From Pseudolactococcus sp041800635 (lineage in GTDB: Bacteria > Bacillota > Bacilli > Lactobacillales > Streptococcaceae), in contig CP181259.1 in assembly GCA_047833645.1 (NCBI GenBank), positions 62,001 to 126,000 of the forward strand: a stretch of 64,000 nucleotides of DNA, given 5' to 3'. The stretch's first letter is position 1, and each line of letters begins with the position of its first letter. Under the pieces are notes generated by a model, which searched no databases, was not told the origin of the DNA, and was given only the letters and a program-made list of their open reading frames with translations. This document shows positions 42,581 to 50,267 of the stretch, piece by piece. Position numbers and translations under genes: made by a program.

Positions 42581-43747
42581 ATGAGATATTTTACAGCTGG
42601 AGAAAGTCACGGGCCGCGTTTAACGGCTATTATTGAAGGTGTACCTGCGGGACTACCTTTGAGTTCTGAAGATATTAACGTTGAGCTGAAACGTCGCCAA
42701 GGCGGCTATGGTCGTGGTGGCCGCATGCTCATCGAGAGTGATCAAGTCGACATTACATCAGGCGTTCGTCATGGTCTGACCATGGGCAGCCCCATCACAT
42801 TAAACGTTACCAACAAAGATTTTAAAAATTGGACCAACATTATGAGTGCTGATGACGTCGAAGAAAAATTCAAATCACAGCGCAAGTTGACCAAACCACG
42901 TCCAGGCCATGCCGATTTAGTCGGTGGCATGAAGTATCGTTTTAATGATCTGCGAAATGTTTTAGAGCGCTCGAGTGCGCGTGAAACAACGATGCGCGTG
43001 GCAATCGGTGCTGTGGCAAAGCGGCTTTTAGCTGAACTAGGTATTGACGTTGCCAGTCACGTGACGGTTTTTGGTGGGATTGAAGTTAATGTACCTGATA
43101 ACCTAACGGTTGCAGAAATTCGTCAACGTGCCAGTGAATCAGAAGTTTCTATCGTCAATACAGAGCGTGAACAAGACATTAAAGATTTAGTTGATAAAAC
43201 CAAGAAAGACGGCGATACCATCGGTGGTGTCGTTGAAGTCGTTGCTGGTGGTCTGCCAGTAGGTCTAGGCTCATACGTCCAATGGGACAGAAAATTAGAT
43301 GCCAAAATCGCCCAAGCAGTTGTATCTATCAATGCTTTTAAAGGCGTTGAATTTGGCGTTGGCTTTCAAGCAGCTTATCAACCAGGCAGCAAGATCATGG
43401 ATGAAATCGTCTGGTCAGAAACTGATGGTTATACCCGTAAATCAAACAACCTCGGTGGTTTCGAAGGCGGCATGACCAATGGTGAATTAGTAGTTGTTCG
43501 GGGTGTCATGAAACCTATCCCAACTCTCTACAAACCCTTGATGTCAGTTGATACTGAAAATCATGCACCTTATCAAGCACAAGTTGAACGTTCTGATCCA
43601 ACCGCAGTGCCGGCAGCGGCAGTTGTGGCAGAACACGTTGTTGCGACCGTTTTAGCAACCGAAATCCTAGAAAAATTCGCCTCAGATAATATGGCAGAAC
43701 TGAAGGAAAACATTGCACGTCATAAAGACTTTATTAAAGGATTTTAA
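42581..43747 (+). CDS. aroC: Chorismate synthase
   Basis: Last common step: EPSP to chorismate with reduced FMN. The start is the second of two adjacent ATG codons (42581, 7 nt after GGAG), giving the conserved MRYFTAGESHG. The 388 residues contain RRQGGYGRGGRM, RPGHADLVGGMKY, LERSSARETTMRVAIGAVAK, FEGGMTNGE and SVDTENHAPYQAQVERSD. It begins the aroC-tyrA-aroA run, separated from aroB by about 4.8 kb. Confidence 0.95.
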   Translation: MRYFTAGESHGPRLTAIIEGVPAGLPLSSEDINVELKRRQGGYGRGGRMLIESDQVDITSGVRHGLTMGSPITLNVTNKDFKNWTNIMSADDVEEKFKSQRKLTKPRPGHADLVGGMKYRFNDLRNVLERSSARETTMRVAIGAVAKRLLAELGIDVASHVTVFGGIEVNVPDNLTVAEIRQRASESEVSIVNTEREQDIKDLVDKTKKDGDTIGGVVEVVAGGLPVGLGSYVQWDRKLDAKIAQAVVSINAFKGVEFGVGFQAAYQPGSKIMDEIVWSETDGYTRKSNNLGGFEGGMTNGELVVVRGVMKPIPTLYKPLMSVDTENHAPYQAQVERSDPTAVPAAAVVAEHVVATVLATEILEKFASDNMAELKENIARHKDFIKGF

Positions 43748-43782
43748 ACATTATTTCAGGTAACATGGTGGAGGCCTAACAA

Positions 43783-44886
43783 GTGAGTAAAAAAAATATT
43801 TTAATTGCAGGCTTAGGGCTCATTGGTGGCTCGCTTGCGCGAACAATCAAATCAGGTCATCCTGACTATCATGTTGCCGCTTATAATCGGAGTCAAGCAC
43901 CGCGAGACTTTGCCATTCAAGAGCGGATTGTAGACGAAGTATCCGATGATTTTGAAGCACTCGCTGTCAAAGCGGATGTGATCATCTTGAACTTTCCAGT
44001 TCAACTCTCTATCCATTTTTTGAAAACCCTAGCGACATTACCTTTGAAAGAGAATGTCCTGATTTCAGATTCAGGCTCGACCAAACTTGAAATTGTCACA
44101 GCCGCTGAAGAAATTTTTAAAGGCAAGGCCATTCGATTTATCGGTGGTCATCCTATGGCAGGTTCCCATAAGTCTGGTGTCATCGCATCTGATGAACTTT
44201 TATTTGAAAATGCCTATTATATTTTAACGACATCTGCGCTATCACGACCTGAAGACTTTGAAGAGCTTAAGGATGTGCTAGTCAATACACGCGCAAAGTT
44301 TATCCAACTGACTGCAAAAGAACACGATGCGATGACGGCTGTTACCAGTCATTTTCCTCACGTTGTGGCTTCGAGTCTAGTCGATAACGCCCATGACTTT
44401 GCGGCAATCATGCCCTTTACAGAAAATCTTGCAGCAGGTGGTTTCAGAGATATGACACGGATTGCTGAAAGTTCGCCTGATATGTGGACTGAGATTTTAA
44501 TGTCTAATCCTGATAATATCGTCTATCAAATCGATCAATTTAGTCAAAAACTTGCGGATGTTAAGCAGCTGGTGCTCCAAAAACAGAGTGATGAAATCTG
44601 GCACTTTTTTGATGAAGCGCGCAAGCTCAGAGCGCAGATGCCCATTCACAAAGGGGCTATGGAAAATTTCTACGATCTCTTTATCAGTGTGCCAGATAAG
44701 TCGGATGTGATTCACGAGGTTTTAGGGTATTTTGCAGGGCATGATCTCAGCATTATCAATATCAAGATCAATGAGACACGCGTTGAGATAAATGGGGTTT
44801 TGCAAATTACCTTCAAGACGGAAAATGATCAGGCGACCGCAAAACGTTTGATTTTGGAAAATTCTAGCTATGATGTTTACCAGTAA
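43783..44886 (+). CDS. tyrA: Prephenate dehydrogenase
   Basis: GTG start at 43783, after GGTGGAGG. Oxidative decarboxylation of prephenate to 4-hydroxyphenylpyruvate for tyrosine. The 367 residues have the NAD motif IAGLGLIGGSLART (about 8-21), GGHPMAGSHKSGV and TSHFPHVVASSLVD, and end in an ACT domain (about 295-367; FYDLFISVPDKSDVIHEVLG), the likely site of tyrosine feedback. Confidence 0.93.
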   Translation: MSKKNILIAGLGLIGGSLARTIKSGHPDYHVAAYNRSQAPRDFAIQERIVDEVSDDFEALAVKADVIILNFPVQLSIHFLKTLATLPLKENVLISDSGSTKLEIVTAAEEIFKGKAIRFIGGHPMAGSHKSGVIASDELLFENAYYILTTSALSRPEDFEELKDVLVNTRAKFIQLTAKEHDAMTAVTSHFPHVVASSLVDNAHDFAAIMPFTENLAAGGFRDMTRIAESSPDMWTEILMSNPDNIVYQIDQFSQKLADVKQLVLQKQSDEIWHFFDEARKLRAQMPIHKGAMENFYDLFISVPDKSDVIHEVLGYFAGHDLSIINIKINETRVEINGVLQITFKTENDQATAKRLILENSSYDVYQ

Positions 44887-44910
44887 AAGTAGGAGAAAGA
44901 GGAGATAACA

Positions 44911-46191
44911 GTGAAATTGCAGACAAATGCGACAGGTCTTAGCGGAAAGCTCAAGGTACCTGGCGATAAATCAATCAGCCACCGCTCCATTATGTTTGGC
45001 TCGCTCGCCAAAGGGACAACCAGAGTGCATGACATTTTACGTGGTGAGGATGTTCTTTCAACCATGGCCGTTTTCCGTGAACTCGGCGTGAGCATTGAAG
45101 ATAAGGGCGATGAAGTTGTTGTCCATGGTGTTGGTTTTGATGGGCTACGTGCTCCTCAAAAGCGGTTAGATATGGGGAACTCAGGCACATCAATTCGCCT
45201 GATTTCAGGTGTCTTGGCAGGACAGCCTTTTTCCGCTGAGATGTTCGGTGATGATTCGCTTTCCAAACGACCAATGGATCGTGTGACGATGCCATTGCGC
45301 CAAATGGGTGTTGTGATTTCAGGTCAAACAGATCGCGATCTACCACCGCTTAAAATAACAGGTTCTGATCATTTGACACCGATTAACTACACTTTGCCAG
45401 TCGCTTCAGCTCAGGTTAAATCAGCTTTGATTTTTGCGGCTTTACAGGCAGATGGTGAATCAGTCATCATTGAAAAAGAAAAGACGCGTAACCATACCGA
45501 AGATATGATCCAACAATTTGGTGGTGAAATTTCTGTCAATGGGAAAGAAATTCGCATCAAAGGTGGACAAACCTTTACAGCTACTGATGTAACAGTTCCA
45601 GGTGATATTTCAAGTGCTGCCTTTTTCTTGGTAGCTGGCTTAATCGTGCCCAATAGTGAGATTACGCTTAAAAATGTCGGAATCAATGAAACTCGGACAG
45701 GTATTATAGAGGTGATTCAAGCCATGGGCGGGGACTTGACCATTACTGATGTGGATGAAGTGGCTAAGTCAGCGACTCTAACAGTTCGTTCATCAGAGTT
45801 AAAACCAACTGAAATTTCAGGTGATATTATTCCTCGCTTGATTGATGAATTACCAGTTATTGCGCTTTTGGCGACGCAAGCAAATGGCACAACAATCATT
45901 CGAGATGCTGAGGAGTTGAAGGTCAAAGAAACGGACAGAATCCAAGTTGTTGCTGATATGTTGAATGATATGGGTGCTGAAATTACACCGACTGAAGATG
46001 GTATGATCATCCAAGGGAAATCCCAACTCAATGGTGCAACGATTAACACCCAAGGCGATCATCGTATCGGGATGACTGCAGCTGTTGCAGCATTATTAGT
46101 TGCTGATGGCGAGGTGATCCTTGAGCGTTCAGAGGCGATTCAAACATCTTATCCAACATTTTTTGAAGATTTATCTCATCTAATAGTATAA
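44911..46191 (+). CDS. aroA: 3-phosphoshikimate 1-carboxyvinyltransferase (EPSP synthase)
   Basis: GTG start at 44911 after AGGAGATAACA. Joins PEP to shikimate 3-phosphate. The 426 residues carry LKVPGDKSISHRSIMFGSLA, DMGNSGTSIRLISG, RNHTEDMIQQFG, VKETDRIQVVADML and GDHRIGMTAAVAALL, all typical. The motif around residue 95 (GNSGTSIRL, with Thr-Ser instead of Ala-Arg-like forms) suggests a class II enzyme. A short terminator and a new promoter follow. Confidence 0.94.
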   Translation: MKLQTNATGLSGKLKVPGDKSISHRSIMFGSLAKGTTRVHDILRGEDVLSTMAVFRELGVSIEDKGDEVVVHGVGFDGLRAPQKRLDMGNSGTSIRLISGVLAGQPFSAEMFGDDSLSKRPMDRVTMPLRQMGVVISGQTDRDLPPLKITGSDHLTPINYTLPVASAQVKSALIFAALQADGESVIIEKEKTRNHTEDMIQQFGGEISVNGKEIRIKGGQTFTATDVTVPGDISSAAFFLVAGLIVPNSEITLKNVGINETRTGIIEVIQAMGGDLTITDVDEVAKSATLTVRSSELKPTEISGDIIPRLIDELPVIALLATQANGTTIIRDAEELKVKETDRIQVVADMLNDMGAEITPTEDGMIIQGKSQLNGATINTQGDHRIGMTAAVAALLVADGEVILERSEAIQTSYPTFFEDLSHLIV

Positions 46192-46229
46192 AATACTATC
46201 AAGATTTACTATGATTCATTAGAATTTTA

Positions 46230-46331
46230 AAAGGCATTTAAGGCCTTTTTATGTTATAATTTTATCATATAAGGTTAATGAAAAATTAAATTCATAAAAA
46301 ACTTGAGTTTTTCTTAGGAAATGGCTATAAT
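46230..46331 (+). promoter_or_regulatory. aroA terminator and promoter of the membrane protein pair
   Basis: A short hairpin AAGGCATTTAAGGCCTTTTT (46231-46250) ends aroA. The promoter TTGAGT (46303-46308), 17-bp spacer, TATAAT (46326-46331) lies ahead of the next gene. Confidence 0.6.
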
Positions 46332-46408
46332 TATAATAGTCGAATGATTTATTTTGTTATTAATTGATTTTATTAAGGCAATTACGTTTTTATTTATGGA
46401 GGAGTTTT

Positions 46409-47377
46409 ATGAACAAAACAGATTGGATTGAATACTTTGAAGCGATTAATTCGCGTAAACCGAGTGAGGAAGAAATCTCACAAGCACTTGCAGCAGGGGA
46501 ATTTTCTGAAACTGTAGTAGTTGAAGCTGTTGAAGACACAACATCTTTAGAAAAAAGCGGCTCAGTCGAAGAGAATGAAACAGTTACACCAGTTGACACA
46601 GCGACGACTGTTGAAACGAACACAGAAAAAAGTGTCGTGTCAGAGTCTGGGGTAGAAACAAAAACAGCTGCTTTAAAGGCAAAAGAAAAAGAAGTTATCG
46701 AAAAATTGAAAGAAAATCAGATGATTGCGGATACAGCGCAAGTCGCCTCGAATTATCTTTCGTGGGTACTAGAGACCGTCAAGCGTCCGATGACTAAAGC
46801 ATCTGGCTTTAATTCTCTTTACACCTATTTAACTTTAGGTATTATTGTTATTTTTGCAGCCTTGTCAACAACTCTGAACTTACATGCATTTTACGAAAGA
46901 ACAGTTGTTAATACCACTTTTTCAGAATTTAGTAGTTTTGTTGGCATTAGTGCAACGAATCCCATTGGTTTTGGCACATTTATCGCCTTATTATTTGCAG
47001 TAGTAATTTTTATTGTGACCATAGTTTTTGCTACTTGGGTTGCTTTGAAAGTTTTAAAATCTCCGCTAAGCTTTTCTAATGTTGTGGACAAATACACGAG
47101 TCTCTTTGTACCTGCAGCAGTTCTGATTATTATTGCTTCTATTTTGTCATTGATTCGCTTAAATTTCTTATCTTATATCATCTTTATTCTAGCATTATTG
47201 ATTATTAGTATCTCTTTGTATTACATTATTTTGACTACTGAGAATAACTTAAAGCTTGACGATTTTTATGCTAAATTATTGGCACTGATTACAAGTGGTG
47301 CGATTATGTTTGTGATTACATTTATCCTAACATTGATTTTTACAACGATTATCTTTAAAGCAGCATTTACTTTATAA
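46409..47377 (+). CDS. Membrane protein with acidic N-terminal region (five helices)
   Basis: ATG 46409 after GGAGGAG. The 322 residues start with NKTDWIEYFEAINSRKPSEEEISQALAAGEF, a short module also seen, diverged, at the start of the next protein. A long acidic Thr/Glu/Val-rich linker follows (to about 115), and then five hydrophobic helices (about 138-160, 182-212, 230-250, 254-276, 286-320). No family recognised with certainty. Co-directional with the next gene, 47 bp apart. Confidence 0.6.
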   Translation: MNKTDWIEYFEAINSRKPSEEEISQALAAGEFSETVVVEAVEDTTSLEKSGSVEENETVTPVDTATTVETNTEKSVVSESGVETKTAALKAKEKEVIEKLKENQMIADTAQVASNYLSWVLETVKRPMTKASGFNSLYTYLTLGIIVIFAALSTTLNLHAFYERTVVNTTFSEFSSFVGISATNPIGFGTFIALLFAVVIFIVTIVFATWVALKVLKSPLSFSNVVDKYTSLFVPAAVLIIIASILSLIRLNFLSYIIFILALLIISISLYYIILTTENNLKLDDFYAKLLALITSGAIMFVITFILTLIFTTIIFKAAFTL

Positions 47378-47424
47378 GTCTTAATAGCCGTTATCACAGT
47401 TGTTAAATCACGAGGAAATACAAA

Positions 47425-48831
47425 ATGGAAAAAGAAAAATACGCCAAACTTTTTAAAGCAATCGTTGGACGGGAGCTGACAGCACAAGAGTTCCTACAGG
47501 CCAAATCCAATGATTTTGATCCAAAACAAATCAAGAAAATTGCAGGTTTAACTGTTGGACTGAATAGTGACGAGCAAGCAGTTGACGATCATGGCAATGT
47601 TGAGGCTACAGTTGCTGGAACAACTCAAACTGAAGTTAAAGCGGCACAAAAAATTGCGATGAATTCTGTAGGAGAAACTCTCAAGCCTACAACTAAGAAA
47701 AAAGTGCCAACCAAATTGATTATTGCGATTGTTGCTGTTTTAATCATAGGCGCGGGTATTTTTGGATTTGTTAAATCAAGACCTGTGGATGTCACAAAAG
47801 ACATCAATGTGACTTTCACAGGTTATGACGGCTATGGAACGGCAAATTATAATTCAGAAAAAATACATCAAGTGATTACAGAAAAGTTAGCCCTCAAAGC
47901 AGGATTTTCTAAAGCTGAATCTCATAAATTAATCAGTTTGGATTCTCTTTCTGATTATTTAACAAATAGTAAATATCGAGCAAAAGCGTCAAAACTCATG
48001 AAGTGGATTAGTGATTTAGAAATTACTTTTGATGCTGATTCGAATTTGAAAAACGGTGACAATGTAACCTTTAAAATCAAACCTGAAAAAGGGACACCAT
48101 TAAAAGCTGTTGATAAAGCCTATCAGGTTAAAGGACTCAAGAAGACTAAAAAAGTTTCAGCTAGTGAGTTGAGTAAAGATGAAATCACATTTTCTGGTTA
48201 TGACGGCTATGGTCTTGTTGACTATGATGATAGTAAACTTGAATTAATTTCAAGTGATGAGTCAGGTACGTTGTCAAATGGCGATATGTTGAAGTTCGAG
48301 TTCACATCTGACTACTTAGATACACTGTTGACAGAGGGTAAAGCCGTCACCGATAAAACATTTAAAGTTAAGGTATCTGATCTGAAAGATATTAATAAGA
48401 TTAGTAAACTCGATACTCTCTACAGTAAGATTCCCGATTTAGTGAAAGAAGAGTTCAAGGATAAACCTGCAGGTGAATATGGCTCATATGATTTGACCTA
48501 TAAGGTTGAACCACAAAAATCTTTTATCCAATTTTTTGATGATGAGTACTACGATGAAGCGTACTTGTCATTAGTTATTACTTATAAGATTACAAGAACG
48601 CAAACTTGGGTCAAAGATGATACTTTGGACAATAAGAAAAAAGGTGATGTTGAAACAAAAGAAGTTTACACTTATCTTGGTTACCAAAATGTCGAAGTCT
48701 ATAAAGATGCTGTTGTCCTCTCTGATTTGTCTGAAACAAGCGGTTTATCATGGTCAAATTATCTGGATATTGATGCTGTCTACACTGATCTTGAAAAAAG
48801 TGGATATGGTGAGTATCAACCTAAAAACTAA
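47425..48831 (+). CDS. Single-pass membrane protein with repeated GYDGYG modules
   Basis: ATG 47425 after CGAGGAAATACAA. The 468 residues begin with EKYAKLFKAIVGRELTAQEFLQA, resembling the start of the preceding protein. One membrane helix (about 96-113, LIIAIVAVLIIGAGIFGF) separates this cytosolic part from a large outer part. The outer part has two related modules opening with VTFTGYDGYGTANY (about 129) and ITFSGYDGYGLVDY (about 254), then a domain with WVKDDTLDNKKKGDVETKEVYTYLGYQNVEV. The orientation resembles TcaA/YvbJ-like envelope proteins. Role unknown. Confidence 0.6.
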   Translation: MEKEKYAKLFKAIVGRELTAQEFLQAKSNDFDPKQIKKIAGLTVGLNSDEQAVDDHGNVEATVAGTTQTEVKAAQKIAMNSVGETLKPTTKKKVPTKLIIAIVAVLIIGAGIFGFVKSRPVDVTKDINVTFTGYDGYGTANYNSEKIHQVITEKLALKAGFSKAESHKLISLDSLSDYLTNSKYRAKASKLMKWISDLEITFDADSNLKNGDNVTFKIKPEKGTPLKAVDKAYQVKGLKKTKKVSASELSKDEITFSGYDGYGLVDYDDSKLELISSDESGTLSNGDMLKFEFTSDYLDTLLTEGKAVTDKTFKVKVSDLKDINKISKLDTLYSKIPDLVKEEFKDKPAGEYGSYDLTYKVEPQKSFIQFFDDEYYDEAYLSLVITYKITRTQTWVKDDTLDNKKKGDVETKEVYTYLGYQNVEVYKDAVVLSDLSETSGLSWSNYLDIDAVYTDLEKSGYGEYQPKN

Positions 48832-48899
48832 TCCCAAGAGATGTGCCTGTTTAAGCCGAAAACACTAAACATTTCATTTGTTTTTTTAAGAAAAATAGG

Positions 48900-49035
48900 T
48901 TGACAAAAACTTAATAAATTGATAAGATTGTTTTTATAGAAATTTGTTTCAATCAAACCTGTTATGATTAAAGCAAATCTCGACTACCAACTAGGGTGCT
49001 TGCTGAGACTGACTCCGAGCACTCTAGTTTTTTTG
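48900..49035 (+). ncRNA. Candidate small RNA or leader (about 100 nt)
   Basis: TTGACA (48900-48905), a 17-bp spacer and TAAGAT (48923-48928) predict a start near 48935. A strong hairpin (48989-49002 with 49015-49028, followed by seven T) would end the transcript near 49035. The next gene has its own promoter at 49119. No frame with a ribosome site lies within it. This accounts for most of the gene-free stretch 48832-49134. Confidence 0.5.
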
Positions 49036-49118
49036 TACCCAAAATTTACCAACGACTTATACCACTCTCATAGGTGGAGAAGCCAACTGGATGAGATGAA
49101 AAAAATAGTAAAATCTGC

Positions 49119-49134
49119 TATAATAATAACTATT
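49119..49134 (+). promoter_or_regulatory. trmL promoter close to the start codon
   Basis: TATAAT (49119-49124) with ATGAAA 17 bp upstream; only ten bases separate it from ATG 49135, and there is no ribosome site. Confidence 0.5.
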
Positions 49135-49653
49135 ATGACAAATCACATTGTACTTTTTGAACCACGTATCCACTTCAATACTGGCAATATTGCCCGCACT
49201 TGTGCCGCAACAAATACACACTTGCATCTCATCCGTCCATTTGGCTTTGAGATTACAGATAAAAATCTCAAGCGTGCCGGCCTTGATTACTGGGATAAAG
49301 TTAACATCACCTATCACGATGATTTAGCTGCTTTTATGGCTTATGTCAATGGTGATGAAACTGCAAAACTGCACCTCATTACAAAATTCGCAGAACATGA
49401 TTACTCTGAAAATGGGCTTTACACTGATGAGGCTGATCACTATTTCCTTCTAGGGAGAGAAGATACCGGTCTGCCTGAAGCGTTCATGCGTGAGCATCCA
49501 GAAAAAGCCATGAGAATTCCCATGAATGATGAACACGTCAGAAGTCTAAACCTTTCAAATGCTGCAGCCATCGTGATTTACGAGTGCCTGAGACAGCAAC
49601 ACTACCAAGGTTTGGAGCTTGTCCATACCTATGAGAAAGACAAATTAAAATGA
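49135..49653 (+). CDS. trmL: tRNA (cytidine(34)-2'-O)-methyltransferase
   Basis: 172 residues from ATG 49135; the frame is open further upstream, but the conserved start is NHIVLFEPRIHFNTGNIART, followed by HLIRPFGFEITDKNLKRAGLDYW. The SPOUT knot motifs LGREDTGLPEAF, AMRIPMN and RSLNLSNAAAIVIYE are all present. It methylates the wobble base of leucine tRNAs. The stop overlaps the next gene by 4 nt. Confidence 0.93.
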   Translation: MTNHIVLFEPRIHFNTGNIARTCAATNTHLHLIRPFGFEITDKNLKRAGLDYWDKVNITYHDDLAAFMAYVNGDETAKLHLITKFAEHDYSENGLYTDEADHYFLLGREDTGLPEAFMREHPEKAMRIPMNDEHVRSLNLSNAAAIVIYECLRQQHYQGLELVHTYEKDKLK

Positions 49654-50267
49654 AAATTTATTTTGTGCGCCATGGCAAAACTCAGTGGAATCAAGAGCGT
49701 AGACTACAAGGCATGACTGGGGATTCCCCCTTGTTGCCAGAGGCTTTAGTTGAAATTGCAGCACTTGGAGATTACTTGGCCGACCTCAAGTTTGATGCCA
49801 TTTTTTCGAGCCCTTCTAAACGCGCGATTGATACAGCGATGATTTTATCAGAGCGCAACCATCAGCCGCGTGAGATTAACAAAAGAACCGAGCTATTCGA
49901 ATGGAGACTCGGTATTTTTGAAGGCATGCTGATTGATGAAGCGGTGGCAAAAGATCCTGAAAATATGGCAGCCTTTCGCCATCACCCAGAACAGTTTTGG
50001 GGCAATCCAATCGGTGCTGAGAATTTAGGAGATATTTATCGTCGCTTTATTCACTTTATCGATTGGCTGAGCAAGCAAAACTATGACAATGTCCTGGTTG
50101 TTAGCCATGGTGCTTTTTTGTCAAGCACAATTAAAATGTTGACAGGCACGCCGATTGGTGAATTAAGACCTGGTGGTGTTGGCTTGGATAACAACACCTT
50201 ATCTATCGTCGATTATGATGGAGATAAATATACCTTAACCCATTGGAATGAAAAACATGGCAGATAA
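49650..50267 (+). CDS. Histidine phosphatase family protein
   Basis: ATG 49650 overlaps the trmL stop. The 205 residues carry YFVRHGKTQWNQERRLQG (phospho-histidine motif), the second-half VVSHGAF and RTELFEWRLGIFEG, as in phosphoglycerate-mutase-like phosphatases of broad specificity. Substrate unknown. It overlaps recD2 by 11-20 nt. Confidence 0.9.
   Translation: MKIYFVRHGKTQWNQERRLQGMTGDSPLLPEALVEIAALGDYLADLKFDAIFSSPSKRAIDTAMILSERNHQPREINKRTELFEWRLGIFEGMLIDEAVAKDPENMAAFRHHPEQFWGNPIGAENLGDIYRRFIHFIDWLSKQNYDNVLVVSHGAFLSSTIKMLTGTPIGELRPGGVGLDNNTLSIVDYDGDKYTLTHWNEKHGR

Noticed and set aside
48989..49028. Resemblance to a TPP riboswitch (AGGGTGCTTGCTGAGA)
   Set aside because: Only the first conserved arm is suggested; the CTGATCTGGATAATGCCAGCG half is absent and the segment folds as a simple terminator hairpin.
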